Positions 14,504-23,636 of a DNA stretch of 64,000 bases are shown piece by piece. The notes beneath the pieces are model-generated. The model saw nothing but the letters and a program-made list of their open reading frames with translations, did no database searches and was not told the DNA's origin. The position numbers were made by a program, and so were the translations under genes. How positions within the stretch are numbered: the first letter of the stretch is position 1; each line of letters begins with the position of its first letter. Source of the DNA: Ardenticatena maritima (GTDB taxonomy: Bacteria; Chloroflexota; Anaerolineae; Ardenticatenales; Ardenticatenaceae); NCBI RefSeq assembly GCF_001306175.1, contig NZ_LGKN01000003.1:434001-498000 (forward strand), given 5' to 3'.

Positions 14504-16966
14504 GTGAACGTCGAAGCAACAGACGCAACAGAAAAGCCGGTTTCGCTTGCACCGCGCACCTATGGCGTCTTGCTGGCGCTCTTTCTTGCAGTTGCGGCGT
14601 GGGTGCGCTGGCAGTACGCGCGTGAAATCAGCCTCTTTGTGGACGAATTTACCACCATGTGGGCGGCAAAGCGCATTTTGGAATTGGGCGTGCCGCGTAT
14701 GCCGAGTGGTGTGCTCTACACGCGCGGTATTCTCGCCTCTTACGTCGAAGCGGCGTTCCTGGCGTATCGGTACGACCCGCTGGTCGCGCGCATTCCCAGC
14801 ATCCTGTTTGCGTTGGCAACGATCGTCACCGTCTATCACGTGGGGCGTCGGCAGTTTGGCGCGCGGGTGGGGTTGGTTGCCGCGGCGCTGATGGTGCTGG
14901 CGCCCGAAGAAATTGTGTGGGGCGCGCGTGCACGCTTCTACATGCAGTTGCAACTGTTCGTCCTGCTGACGGCGTGGGTGACGTATGCCTCGGTACGGGC
15001 GCAAGACCCCCGACGCCGGGCGCGCCTGCATGTCTGGTTTGTGGTGCTGTTTGTGCTGGCGTTGTTCAGCCAGGAAGAAACGATTTTGCTCTATCCGGCG
15101 CTGGTGGCGGCTATTGTGGCGTGGCGGGGCGTGCGTTTCTTCCGCCACCCCGATGCCGTGCTTGCCCATGTGGGGGCGTGGATTGCCATGGGGGTGCGCT
15201 ACCTGATCGAGAAAGTCGGGCAGCCCGGCTACTTCGAGACCATTCAGGCGCGCCGCCCTTACGTGGGGTTGATTTTCGACATTCGCGGGGCGTGGGAGGA
15301 GTACGGTCCTTTCTTTTATGAACCCGCGCGGCTTGTGCTCACGCTTTTCGTGCTGGTGGCGCTGGTGATGGCTCTGCGCGAAGCCCGCCGCGCCTGGCGT
15401 TTCGATTCGTGGCGTACATGCCTGCTGGATGGATGCGCAGCCCTGCGCACCATTGCCACGTCCTATCAGGCGACGCTCTACTACCTCTGGCTTTTTGGCG
15501 CTGTGTTTGTGGTCATTCTGCTCTTTGTGGGGCAAACCTGGCGCGAAATGCGCTACATCTTCATGATTGTGCCCTTCTGGTTTTTGCCGGCTGCGGCGGG
15601 CATCGTCTGGACGTGGGACCGCTTTGTCCGCTCGCCGCGCCTGCGTGAACAGGGCGCGCTTGGGCTCGCAATCGTGGCGATGGCGCTCTTCGTTCCCGAT
15701 GCGGTGCGCACGTTGCGCCAGCAGGTGGAAGGCTACGACCTGGCGCTGGCGTACATTGCCGAACACCGCCAACCGGGCGACGCCGTGCTGACGCCGCAAC
15801 CGCCGGCGTGCGCCGCCGTCTTTGGTCCTTGCGACTACTACGCCATTCAGAAAGATTACGAGGAGTATGTCATTCGGCGCGATGGTGTCTGGGTTGACCG
15901 CTGGACAGGTGCGCCCTTGCTGAACACGGTTGAACAATTGGAAGAGGTCATCCGCACACATCCGCACACCTACTTTTTGGTTGACGGGTATCGTCTGGCG
16001 ACACGCTACGAACCCGCGTTTGTGCGCATGGTGGTGGAACAGATGGACGTGGTTTTCATGGACCGGGGTATTGCCGTCCTGCGGGCGGATGGTTGGCGCG
16101 ATGTGCCGCCGCGTCCGGTGGTGCACACCTATGAGCCGCCTGTCAATTTCAAGAACGAAGTTGGCTTGCGGCGCGTCGAATTGACCGGCGACCATGTGAT
16201 GCCCGGTGAAACGCTCAACGCCATGCTGGCGTGGACGGCGTTGGGCAAGGTGTGGGACGAATACAACGTCTTCTTCCATCTGGAAGCGCCCGACGGCAGC
16301 CTGCTTGCCCAGGATGATGCGCCGCCGGTGGACGGCGTGATGCCGACGTGGTTGTTCCACATTGGCGAGCAGCCTGAGTATCCTGATGAGCATACGCTTG
16401 CCATTCCGGCGGATGCACCCACGGGGCGGTATCGCTTGCAGACCGGCTTGTACCTGCTCGATACGCTTGAACGATTGCCTATTTTGAACGCGGAAGGCGA
16501 GCCGGTGGGCGACGCCTGGACGGTGGACTACATTTGGGTTGGGGAGCGTCCACCCCTGCCGCCTGTGGCGCTGAACGCCGCCTTTGAGGGCGGATTGGTG
16601 CTGGTGGCGCAAAACGAACGCCCCGCACGCCTCACACCTGGCAGCGAAATTGCCATAACGCTTGCCTGGCGCGCCGACGCGCCTCTGGCGCGCGATTACA
16701 CCTTCTTTGTGCAGTTGCTCAACGCCGATGGTGTGCTCGTCGCGCAGAACGACCGCCAACCCGAAGGCGGCTTTTACCCCACCACGGCGTGGGATGTGGG
16801 CGAGGTGGTGCAAGACACCTACCGTCTCACCATTCCCGCTGATGCGCCGCCGGGCACCTATCGCCTGATTGCTGGGGCGTACTGGTGGCAGACGGGTGAA
16901 CGTCTGCGCCTGCCCGATGGGAGCGATGCGGTTCTGCTCGGTACAGTTGAGGTGGTTGCTCCCTGA
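14504..16966 (+). CDS. GT-C membrane glycosyltransferase with two C-terminal beta-sandwich repeats
   Basis: 820 residues, starting at GTG 14504 with GGAGG upstream. The N-terminal half has ten or more membrane helices. The first extracytoplasmic loop has SLFVDEFTTMW (about 40-50), whose Asp-Glu pair is the catalytic acidic motif of ArnT/PMT-like GT-C enzymes. From about residue 540 to the end are two related domains of about 130 residues, each with the pattern LAW...Y..F..L...DG.L.AQ.D..P..G..PT..W..GE...D.Y.L.IP...P.G.Y. These occur on Chloroflexota GT-C proteins and face outside. With the adjacent GT2 it probably decorates a surface glycan or protein. Acceptor unknown. Confidence 0.8.
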   Translation: MNVEATDATEKPVSLAPRTYGVLLALFLAVAAWVRWQYAREISLFVDEFTTMWAAKRILELGVPRMPSGVLYTRGILASYVEAAFLAYRYDPLVARIPSILFALATIVTVYHVGRRQFGARVGLVAAALMVLAPEEIVWGARARFYMQLQLFVLLTAWVTYASVRAQDPRRRARLHVWFVVLFVLALFSQEETILLYPALVAAIVAWRGVRFFRHPDAVLAHVGAWIAMGVRYLIEKVGQPGYFETIQARRPYVGLIFDIRGAWEEYGPFFYEPARLVLTLFVLVALVMALREARRAWRFDSWRTCLLDGCAALRTIATSYQATLYYLWLFGAVFVVILLFVGQTWREMRYIFMIVPFWFLPAAAGIVWTWDRFVRSPRLREQGALGLAIVAMALFVPDAVRTLRQQVEGYDLALAYIAEHRQPGDAVLTPQPPACAAVFGPCDYYAIQKDYEEYVIRRDGVWVDRWTGAPLLNTVEQLEEVIRTHPHTYFLVDGYRLATRYEPAFVRMVVEQMDVVFMDRGIAVLRADGWRDVPPRPVVHTYEPPVNFKNEVGLRRVELTGDHVMPGETLNAMLAWTALGKVWDEYNVFFHLEAPDGSLLAQDDAPPVDGVMPTWLFHIGEQPEYPDEHTLAIPADAPTGRYRLQTGLYLLDTLERLPILNAEGEPVGDAWTVDYIWVGERPPLPPVALNAAFEGGLVLVAQNERPARLTPGSEIAITLAWRADAPLARDYTFFVQLLNADGVLVAQNDRQPEGGFYPTTAWDVGEVVQDTYRLTIPADAPPGTYRLIAGAYWWQTGERLRLPDGSDAVLLGTVEVVAP

Positions 16967-16989
16967 GGGGGAGATACGTGGCAGAAAAC

Positions 16990-17020
16990 AAAAACGCCCG
17001 CCGCGCTGGCGGGCGTTTTT
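16990..17020. terminator. Bidirectional terminator
   Basis: AAAAACGCCCGCC-gcgct-GGCGGGCGTTTTT lies between convergent genes (GT-C on plus, ctaA on minus) and serves both. Confidence 0.9.
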
Positions 17021-17043
17021 GTGTATGGTTCAGCGTTGGGTTC

Positions 17044-18129
17044 TCAGGTGTGGGCGCGTTGTTGCGAGGAAACCGGCACAGCGACCGCAGCCGGTGCGGC
17101 GCGGCGCAGACGGTGAAGCAGGAAAATGGTTGTGCCAAGCAGGAGCACAGCGGTGCCTTGGTGGGCGATCGCCAGCCATTTGGGCACGCCAAAGATGACG
17201 ACGCTCACGCCCAGCGAAATCTGCACAACCACCAGCGCCAGCAACAGGTTGGTGCTGGCAATCACTTCATCATCGTATCCCTGTCGGCGCACGGCGACCG
17301 CGAGCGCAACGACGACTGCCGCGACGACAAACGCAAACCAGCGGTGAATGAAGTGCACCGTCAGCGGCGTTTCAAACAAGTTGACCCACCACGGTTCCAT
17401 CACCGACAGCAGTTTGGGCGGCACAAGATAGCCGAACATCAGCGGCCACGTGTCCGAAACGTGCCCCGCTTTGAGCCCGGCAACCAGCCCGCCATAGGCG
17501 ATTTGCACCACCAGCACCACCAGCAGCGCCCACGCCAGCCGTGTCAGCGTGGGTGAGGCGGGGCGGCGGATGGTTTCGTCGGCGTAGATGCGATTGAACG
17601 CCATCCAGAGCGTGAGGGCGAAAAGCGTGAGGGCGGTCAGCAGGTGAATGGTCAGGCGCAAATGGCTCACCGCGGGGCGATCCACCAGCCCACTCGCCAC
17701 CATCAGCCAGCCAATCAGCCCTTGCACGCCAAACAGGGCGGCGATGAGCCAGTACCGCCACGATTCGCGCCAGGGGATGATGCCGCGGATGCCGTACACA
17801 ATCAGCGGCACCACAACCAGCAACCCCGCAATGCGCCCCACCAGACGGTGGAACCACTCAATGAGGAAAATTTCCTTGTATTCTTCCAGCGACATGCCTT
17901 TGTTGACCAGTTGGTACTCCGGCGTCTGCTGATACTTGGCAAATTCTTGTTGCCAGGCTTCTTCACTCAGCGGCGGCACCACGCCCGTGATGACGTTCCA
18001 CTCCACGATCGAAAGGCCGGCGCGTGAGAGGCGCACGTAGCCGCCCAACACCACCATGAAGAAGGTGAGAAACGCCACCAAAAGAAGCCAGGCCGTGATG
18101 GGGTCTTTGCGAATGGCACGGATGCTCAT
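17044..18129 (-). CDS. ctaA: Heme A synthase, COX15/CtaA family
   Basis: 361 residues, about eight membrane helices. Converts heme O to heme A for cytochrome c oxidase. Signature GGYVRLSRAGLSIVEWNVI near residue 30 and IEWFHRLVGRIAG near 90 supply the conserved Glu/His. Paired His residues appear in later helices (SHLRLTIHLL and VHFIHRWFAF). The long loop with EEAWQQEFAKYQQTPEYQ is typical of the COX15 rather than the Bacillus CtaA type. It implies aerobic respiration with an aa3-type oxidase. It starts 12 bases after the M32 peptidase stop, so the two form an operon. Confidence 0.92.
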   Translation of the reverse strand: MSIRAIRKDPITAWLLLVAFLTFFMVVLGGYVRLSRAGLSIVEWNVITGVVPPLSEEAWQQEFAKYQQTPEYQLVNKGMSLEEYKEIFLIEWFHRLVGRIAGLLVVVPLIVYGIRGIIPWRESWRYWLIAALFGVQGLIGWLMVASGLVDRPAVSHLRLTIHLLTALTLFALTLWMAFNRIYADETIRRPASPTLTRLAWALLVVLVVQIAYGGLVAGLKAGHVSDTWPLMFGYLVPPKLLSVMEPWWVNLFETPLTVHFIHRWFAFVVAAVVVALAVAVRRQGYDDEVIASTNLLLALVVVQISLGVSVVIFGVPKWLAIAHQGTAVLLLGTTIFLLHRLRRAAPAAVAVPVSSQQRAHT

Positions 18130-18141
18130 GGTTTGCCTCCT

Positions 18142-19662
18142 TTATGCCTTGACGGCTTCCGGATAGAGTTCGCCATATTTGCGGCGCAGATAGGCAATGT
18201 AATCGGCAATGTCCAAAGGTTTGCCGGTTGCGCGTTCGATGAGTTCCAGCGGCAAGAATTTTGCGCCGTGGCGGTAAATGTTTTCGGTGAGCCACGTGCG
18301 CAGGGTTTCAAACTGCCCCTGACGAATCTCATCGGGGATAGAGGGATGTGCGTTGACGGCGGCGTTGAAAATTTGTGCGCTCATGATATTGCCCAACGTG
18401 TAGCCCTGGAACGCCCCACCGACAACCCCGCCAAACCAGTGCACATCTTGCAACACACCGTGGGCGTCGTCCGGCGGCGTGATGCCCAAATCGCTTTCAT
18501 AGCGTGCGTTCCAGGCGTCGCGCAAATCTTTGACCGCGAGCGAGCCTTCCAGCAGTTGGGCTTCCAGGTCGAAACGAATCAGCACGTGCAGATTGTAGGT
18601 AACTTCGTCAGCGTCGGTGCGGATGAGCGAGCGCTGGACTTTGTTGATGGCGCGGTAGAACGTATCCAGCGAGACGTCGCCAAGTTGTTCGGGGAAAGTG
18701 GCTTGCAAGTGCGGGTAGTAGTGCTCCCAGAAGGGGCGACTACGCCCCACCAGGTTCTCCCACAGCCGCGATTGGCTTTCGTGCACGCCGCTTGATGCGC
18801 CGTTGGCGAGCGGTGTGCCTTCGTATGCCCAATCCACATTTTGCTCGTAGAGCGCATGCCCCGCTTCGTGCAGCGTGCTGAACAGACCTTCGCTCAGGTC
18901 GTTTTCTTTGAAGCGGGTGGTGATACGCACGTCGCCAATCGAGAATTTGATCATGAACGGGTGGGCGGTTTTATCTTGCCGCCCGCGGTTGAAATCGTAA
19001 CCGAAGGCGCGAATGACGCGCTCGCCGAATTCGCGTTGCCGGTCTTCCGGATAGGTGCGGTGCAGGCAACTGTCGTCGGCGGGTGGATGGGCGGTAATGG
19101 CTTCCACAAGCGGCACCAGGTTGTCGCGCAGTTTGGCGAACAGTGGGCGAATCGTCGCCACCGTCATGCCGGGGTCGGCCCACTCAATCAACGGGTCCAT
19201 TGGGTGCTCATATCCGGGGAAGCAATCGGCAATGCGGCGGCTCAACTCAACGGTTTTTTCCAGAAGCGGCACCATGCGCGCCCAGTCGTTTGCCGGGCGG
19301 GCTTCCACCCATGCCGCATAGGATTGCGAGATGTGCGCCGACAATGCCGCCACCAGGTCTTGCGGGATTTTGGTTGCGCGTTCGTACTCGCGGCGGGTGA
19401 CGCGGATGAGCGCGGCGTCGTCATGGTCGTAGGGCAGGCTTTCGGCGTAGGCTTGCAGGTCGTCCAGCAAGCGCCCAATGGCGGGGTCGGTGAATTTTTG
19501 ATGCGAGAGTTGTTGCAACGTTGCCAGTTGGCGGGCGCGCGCCTGAGCGCCCCCCGGCGGCATGTAGGTGGATTGGTCCCACGACAACACCGAAGCGGCG
19601 GCGTTGATGTTGTCCACTTCCAGCAAACGGGCTTTGAGTTCGGCAAGTTTTTGTTCGACCAC
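18142..19662 (-). CDS. Carboxypeptidase of the M32 (Taq) family
   Basis: 506 residues from GTG 19662, which has AAAGGAG seven bases upstream. The frame is open further upstream, but that would add an unsupported N-terminus. The zinc motif HEAGH is in TLHEAGHALYEQNVDWA. HESQSRLWEN follows, with the M32-specific IRTDADEVTYNLHVLIRF and GALQDVHW-like GVLQDVHWFGG. It is a cytosolic metallocarboxypeptidase for peptide turnover. The length matches the family (about 500). It is the first gene of a two-gene unit with ctaA. Confidence 0.92.
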   Translation of the reverse strand: MVEQKLAELKARLLEVDNINAAASVLSWDQSTYMPPGGAQARARQLATLQQLSHQKFTDPAIGRLLDDLQAYAESLPYDHDDAALIRVTRREYERATKIPQDLVAALSAHISQSYAAWVEARPANDWARMVPLLEKTVELSRRIADCFPGYEHPMDPLIEWADPGMTVATIRPLFAKLRDNLVPLVEAITAHPPADDSCLHRTYPEDRQREFGERVIRAFGYDFNRGRQDKTAHPFMIKFSIGDVRITTRFKENDLSEGLFSTLHEAGHALYEQNVDWAYEGTPLANGASSGVHESQSRLWENLVGRSRPFWEHYYPHLQATFPEQLGDVSLDTFYRAINKVQRSLIRTDADEVTYNLHVLIRFDLEAQLLEGSLAVKDLRDAWNARYESDLGITPPDDAHGVLQDVHWFGGVVGGAFQGYTLGNIMSAQIFNAAVNAHPSIPDEIRQGQFETLRTWLTENIYRHGAKFLPLELIERATGKPLDIADYIAYLRRKYGELYPEAVKA

Positions 19663-19905
19663 GGGACACTCCTTTGTGAACTTTTTTGCAATGCCTCGCA
19701 TTGTATCCAGGTTTGGCAGTTTGTCCATGCACCTTGTCTGTTTTGGGAGATTGTTCCTGCGGTTCACCCAAGAGTACCATTGTCTTTTTTTGAAAAAAGT
19801 GCTTATGCTCCCCCTCGTGTACACCGGCGTACTTCTTCGACGTAACCAATTGCTTTACTCCGTCGTCTTATCAACCCAACGCTGGATAAAAGGAGGCCTA
19901 TTCTC

Positions 19906-21171
19906 ATGCGTCGTACACGCCTATGGTTGATAGTCTTCATGGCAGTTTTGAGTTTGTGGAGCGTTGCTTGCCAAAATGTAGAAGGCATAGCCATGCAATC
20001 TTCGGGCGAGGCGGCTGCGCAGCCGGAACCGCCCTCGCCAACGCCAAGTCCAACTGCCACCCTGCGCCCGACGTTTACGCCGCTTCCAACAGAAACCCCT
20101 ACCCCAACGGCGACGGCGACCCCCACCAACACCCCTACGCCCTCGCCGACGCCGACGGCAACCATCACCCCCACGCCGACACAGACGGCTACGCCAACGC
20201 CGGTGCCGCCCACCCCAACACCACAGCCGACCCCCACACCGGTGCAGCGGGTAGAACGGGTGGTGTTGGCGAACTATTTTGCATGGTATGATGGTGACAA
20301 GTGGGATGCCTGCAACATCAGCGCGGGCGACCGTCCGCTCGAACCGTACCACTCCGATGACGCCGGGGCGATTCGCCGCCACATTGAACAGGCGCTTGCC
20401 GTCGGCATTGACGGCTTCACGCTCAACTGGTTTGCTCCGGGGGAACGAACCGATCGCAATTTCCAAACCTTGCTGGCGCAATCGGCGGGCACACCTTTCC
20501 GCTCAACCGTTGTCTTCCATCGCCATATCTGGCACGGCTCGCCTGCGCCAAACCAGCAAAACGTCGCCGAAGCCATTGCCTACATTCTCAACACCTACGC
20601 CGGACACCCCAACTTCTTGCGGTTGGCGGGGCGTCCCGTGATTTTCTTCACCGATGTCTATCGCGTTCCCATCACGGGTGGGCAAACCCCGCAAGAAGCA
20701 TGGGCTGCCATTCGCGCCCAGGTGGACCCCAACCATAGCGCCTGGTGGATTGCCGAGGGGCTGGACCCCTCGTTCCTGAGCGTGTTTGATGGCTTGTATG
20801 TGCACAAAATTACGCACGCGAAGTGGCCGAACGACTACGTCAAAATGCCGCGCTGGGCGGGGTGGGTACGCTCGTGGGAACAACAAACCGGCCAGCCCAA
20901 ATTGTGGGTTGCCACGCTGATGCCCGGCTGGGATGATACGCGCGCCGGCTGTAAACCTGACATCCGCGTGCCGAGTGAGCCCCACCGCCGCGACCGCGAG
21001 AACGGCGCGTTCTACCGCGCCACCTTCAACGCGGCGATGCAAAGCCTTCCCGACGTGTTGTGGATCAATTCCTGGAATGAATGGGTGGAGGGGACGTACA
21101 TTGAGCCCAGCGTGCAGTATGGCGACCTCTACTACCGTATGACGGCGGAATTTACAGCGCAATTCAAGTGA
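19906..21171 (+). CDS. Lipoprotein with GH99-like glycosidase domain
   Basis: 421 residues. AAAGGAGG precedes ATG 19906. The signal ends at WSVAC (Cys22). A Thr/Pro-rich linker of about 70 residues (many TPTPTP units) follows, as in Chloroflexota surface lipoproteins. The catalytic region from about residue 115 starts VVLANYFAWYDG and has EPYHSDDAGAIRRHIEQA, GIDGFTLNWFAPG and, near the end, LWINSWNEWVEGTYIEPS. This layout, with a YHSDD and a terminal W-N-E-W-x-E-G-x-x-I-E-P, is that of GH99/GH71-like endo-mannosidases and related proteins. Likely acts on extracellular glycans; substrate not determinable. Confidence 0.75.
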   Translation: MRRTRLWLIVFMAVLSLWSVACQNVEGIAMQSSGEAAAQPEPPSPTPSPTATLRPTFTPLPTETPTPTATATPTNTPTPSPTPTATITPTPTQTATPTPVPPTPTPQPTPTPVQRVERVVLANYFAWYDGDKWDACNISAGDRPLEPYHSDDAGAIRRHIEQALAVGIDGFTLNWFAPGERTDRNFQTLLAQSAGTPFRSTVVFHRHIWHGSPAPNQQNVAEAIAYILNTYAGHPNFLRLAGRPVIFFTDVYRVPITGGQTPQEAWAAIRAQVDPNHSAWWIAEGLDPSFLSVFDGLYVHKITHAKWPNDYVKMPRWAGWVRSWEQQTGQPKLWVATLMPGWDDTRAGCKPDIRVPSEPHRRDRENGAFYRATFNAAMQSLPDVLWINSWNEWVEGTYIEPSVQYGDLYYRMTAEFTAQFK

Positions 21172-21191
21172 AATCGTGCAGGGGTGAAATG

Positions 21192-21224
21192 AAAACGGTG
21201 GGGCTTTATCGCCCCACCGTTTTT
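21192..21224. terminator. Bidirectional terminator between GH99-like gene and greA
   Basis: AAAACGGTGGGGC-tttatc-GCCCCACCGTTTTT. Confidence 0.9.
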
Positions 21225-21244
21225 GTTCTGCTTCGTGGTCTGAA

Positions 21245-21721
21245 TTATTCGATGGCGACAATCTCGAACACAATGGTGCCGCCCGGCGTTTGCACTTCTA
21301 CACGGTCGCCCACTTTGTGCCCCAGCAACGCCTTGCCAATGGGCGATTCATTGGAAATGCGTCCGTTGGCGGGGTCGGCTTCGGCTGAGCCGACGACGGT
21401 GAAGCGCTCCTCAGGACCACCCTCTTCGCGCACCACCACCGTTGAGCCAATGGTGACGACGCCTTGCGCTTTGGCGGCCTCATCAATCACCTGCACGTGG
21501 CGCAACAGCTCTTCCAGTTGCTGGATGCGCCCTTCCACAAAGGCTTGCTCCCGCTTGGCTTCATCGTAGCCAGCGTTTTCGCGCAAGTCGCCTTCTTCGC
21601 GTGCGCGGCGAATCATCTCCGCAACTTCGGGGCGGCGCACTTCTTTCAGGTAGCGCAATTCTTCTTCGAGCTTGGCTTTCCCCTCTGGTGTCAACAAAGT
21701 GGGTTTTTGGTGCGTGCTCAT
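21245..21721 (-). CDS. greA: Transcription elongation factor GreA
   Basis: 158 residues. It rescues backtracked RNA polymerase by stimulating transcript cleavage. The N-terminal coiled coil has LTPEGKAKLEEELRYLKEVRRPEV and, at the tip, RRAREEGDLRENAGYDEAKREQ, which carries the catalytic acidic pair. The C-terminal FKBP-like domain ends SPIGKALLGHKVGDRVEVQTPGG. ATG 21721 is chosen (GAGAGGA upstream); the frame is open further upstream across the promoter. A long leader with a strong hairpin precedes it. Confidence 0.96.
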   Translation of the reverse strand: MSTHQKPTLLTPEGKAKLEEELRYLKEVRRPEVAEMIRRAREEGDLRENAGYDEAKREQAFVEGRIQQLEELLRHVQVIDEAAKAQGVVTIGSTVVVREEGGPEERFTVVGSAEADPANGRISNESPIGKALLGHKVGDRVEVQTPGGTIVFEIVAIE

Positions 21722-21754
21722 AGCCGATAATCCTCTCTCTATCTGCTGAAACAA

Positions 21755-21782
21755 GAGAACTGAGGGACGCCCCTCAGTTCTC
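21755..21782 (-). promoter_or_regulatory. Perfect 12-bp hairpin in greA leader (possible attenuator)
   Basis: On the minus strand GAGAACTGAGGG-gcgt-CCCTCAGTTCTC is followed by TTGTTT. It lies between the greA promoter and start codon, so it is transcribed in the 5' leader. The T-rich tail makes premature termination possible. Confidence 0.5.
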
Positions 21783-21809
21783 ACAACGCTTTTGGCGAAG
21801 ACGGCGCTT

Positions 21810-21837
21810 ATTATATCGAATAGCGTCTTTTGGTCAA
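21810..21837 (-). promoter_or_regulatory. greA promoter
   Basis: On the minus strand TTGACC (21837-21832), a 16-base spacer and TATAAT (21815-21810). It gives a leader of about 80 bases. Confidence 0.7.
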
Positions 21838-21961
21838 TTGATATCGCAGAATAGACCATCGTCGAGGCTTCAAATGGTTGGTTGTCAACCTCTTTTCTTC
21901 GTGATATTCTTCACATGCTGCTTGGGCTTGTCGAACCAAAACCGTGCATGGAGGAAGAACA

Positions 21962-22597
21962 ATGCATGCCTTCCGTGAGCAGACGATTGGAACGTTTTTG
22001 GACGCATTGGCGAGCGACGCCCCAGCGCCGGGCGGCGGTGCGGCTGCCGGTTTGGCGGGGGCTATGGGCGCGGCGCTTATCTCGATGGTCACGAACCTCA
22101 CCATTGGGCGGAAGAAGTACGCCGATGTTGAGGAAGAGATGAAGGCCATTCGCGAGCAGGCGGAGGCGATTCGTGTGGAATTGACGGCGCTGGCGGAATT
22201 GGACGCGCAGGTGTTTGAGCGTGTGATGGAGGCGTATCGCCTGCCGCGCGAGACCGATGAGCAGAAAGCCGCTCGCAAACAAGCGATTCGCGAGGCGCTG
22301 AAAGAAGCGACGGAGGTGCCGCTGCGCATGGCTGAACAGGCGGCGCGCCTGTTTGAGTTGGCGGTGCCGCTTGCCGAAAAGGGCAACAAGAACGCTATCA
22401 GCGACGCCGGCGCCGGTGTGCAGTTGGCGAATGCGGCTTTTGAAACGGCGTTGCTCAACGTGGCGATCAATCTTTCGTTGTTAGATGATGAGGCGTTTGC
22501 CGCGCAGGTGCGCGAGCGTGTCGAAGCCTTGCGTGCCGTGCAGGCTGAATACAAAGACAAAGCCGTGGAAACGGTCTATCGCCGCATTTTGGGGTAG
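21962..22597 (+). CDS. Cyclodeaminase/methenyl-THF cyclohydrolase family protein (FTCD domain)
   Basis: 211 residues. ATG 21962 with GGAGGAAG upstream; an ATG 18 bases earlier lacks a site. APAPGGGAAAGLAGAMGAALISMVTNLTIGRKKY near the N-terminus is the conserved start of the all-helical FTCD C-terminal domain. DAGAGVQLANAAFETALLNVAINL near the end is its second hallmark. Members act as formimino-THF cyclodeaminase or methenyl-THF cyclohydrolase in one-carbon metabolism. Which activity applies here is not visible, as no formiminotransferase is nearby. Confidence 0.85.
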   Translation: MHAFREQTIGTFLDALASDAPAPGGGAAAGLAGAMGAALISMVTNLTIGRKKYADVEEEMKAIREQAEAIRVELTALAELDAQVFERVMEAYRLPRETDEQKAARKQAIREALKEATEVPLRMAEQAARLFELAVPLAEKGNKNAISDAGAGVQLANAAFETALLNVAINLSLLDDEAFAAQVRERVEALRAVQAEYKDKAVETVYRRILG

Positions 22598-22602
22598 CGC
22601 CA

Positions 22603-22965
22603 ATGCTGGATGGTATCACCATTACCGTCTTTGGGCGTTCGGTGACGGTGCTCAACAATTGGATTGAGCCGCGCCTGGCGGTGGCCTATTTTGCCTGGAT
22701 GGTGCTTGCCTTTATGGGGCTTATGCAGGTGGCCGCCGGCTACTGGCAACGCCCGACGCTGCGCTGGCTCCCTGAACGCCTGGCGATTCCCGCCGGGGCG
22801 GTGCTGTGGGGGGGCGCGTTGCTGGCTTTTTTCCTGACCAACCAGCGCTGGCTACGCGCCCCTGGGCCGGCGACGGCGGAAACGGCTATTTTGTTGGCGA
22901 GCGCCTATCTCGTGGCGCTTGTGCTGACGCGCCTGCTGGCGTGGGGCGGCGCACGGGTGGAGTGA
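22603..22965 (+). CDS. Small membrane protein, unknown
   Basis: 120 residues with three likely membrane helices (about 28-48, 60-80 and 93-113). No family is recognised. It lies between the FTCD gene (five bases upstream) and the PAP2 gene (four bases downstream), so it is a middle member of a short operon. Confidence 0.6.
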   Translation: MLDGITITVFGRSVTVLNNWIEPRLAVAYFAWMVLAFMGLMQVAAGYWQRPTLRWLPERLAIPAGAVLWGGALLAFFLTNQRWLRAPGPATAETAILLASAYLVALVLTRLLAWGGARVE

Positions 22966-22969
22966 GCCA

Positions 22970-23542
22970 ATGGGTGCTTTGGATTGGATGCTCTTTCGCC
23001 TCATCAACGGGTTGGCGGGGCAGTGGCCGCCCCTTGATGGGGTGATGTTCTTCCTGGCAACCGATTACATGTTGCCGACGATGGCGTTCAGCGTGCTGGT
23101 CTTCTTCTGGCTTAGCGGCCGCGACCGCGAGCGTGTGATGGCGTTCAGCGGGTTGGTGGCGTTCGTGTGGGCGAATATCGTTGTGAAGGCGCTCAACCTG
23201 ATGTGGCGGCGTCCTCGCCCATTCACCACACATGATGATGTGGTGTTACTCTTCTACCGCCCCAGCGACCCCTCGTTCCCCGCCAATTCCGCCACGGCGC
23301 TGGCGGCGTTGGGCTGGTTGGTGTGGCGACACAACCGGCGTGTGGGGGGGCTGTTGCTCTTGCTGGCGGTGGCGATGGGGGTGGCGCGTATCTACGTCGG
23401 CGTGCATTACCCGTTCGATGTGATTGGTGGGTGGGTGTTGGGCATTGCGGCGGCGGAAACGTGGTATCGCTATGGTGAGCCGCGCGCGTTGCCTGTGATG
23501 CAAGGCGTGGCGCGGATGTTGGCACGTCTCGGATTGGCGTAA
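22970..23542 (+). CDS. PAP2-superfamily membrane protein with altered motif 2
   Basis: 190 residues, about five membrane helices. Motif 1 is KALNLMWRRPRPF (about residues 64-76) and motif 3 RIYVGVHYPFDV (about 136-147), both with expected Lys/Arg/His residues. Motif 2 reads PSFPANSATA where active family members have SFPSxH or PSGH, so the motif-2 His is replaced by Ser. Family activity would be dephosphorylation of lipid phosphates such as undecaprenyl pyrophosphate. The substitution puts catalysis in doubt. Confidence 0.75.
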   Translation: MGALDWMLFRLINGLAGQWPPLDGVMFFLATDYMLPTMAFSVLVFFWLSGRDRERVMAFSGLVAFVWANIVVKALNLMWRRPRPFTTHDDVVLLFYRPSDPSFPANSATALAALGWLVWRHNRRVGGLLLLLAVAMGVARIYVGVHYPFDVIGGWVLGIAAAETWYRYGEPRALPVMQGVARMLARLGLA

Positions 23543-23636
23543 GGCAAATGGCATTGGACGAATGCGCTAATTTTGGTAGAGTATGCGGCTGGTGCTGGCG
23601 CACGCCCGCGAAAACGTTGAAGGAAGGAGTAGAGCC

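Noticed and set aside
14441-16813. 790-codon open frame antisense to the GT-C glycosyltransferase
   Set aside because: High-GC shadow. It is His/Arg-rich low-complexity protein with no domain or ribosome binding site, while the plus strand encodes a clear membrane enzyme.
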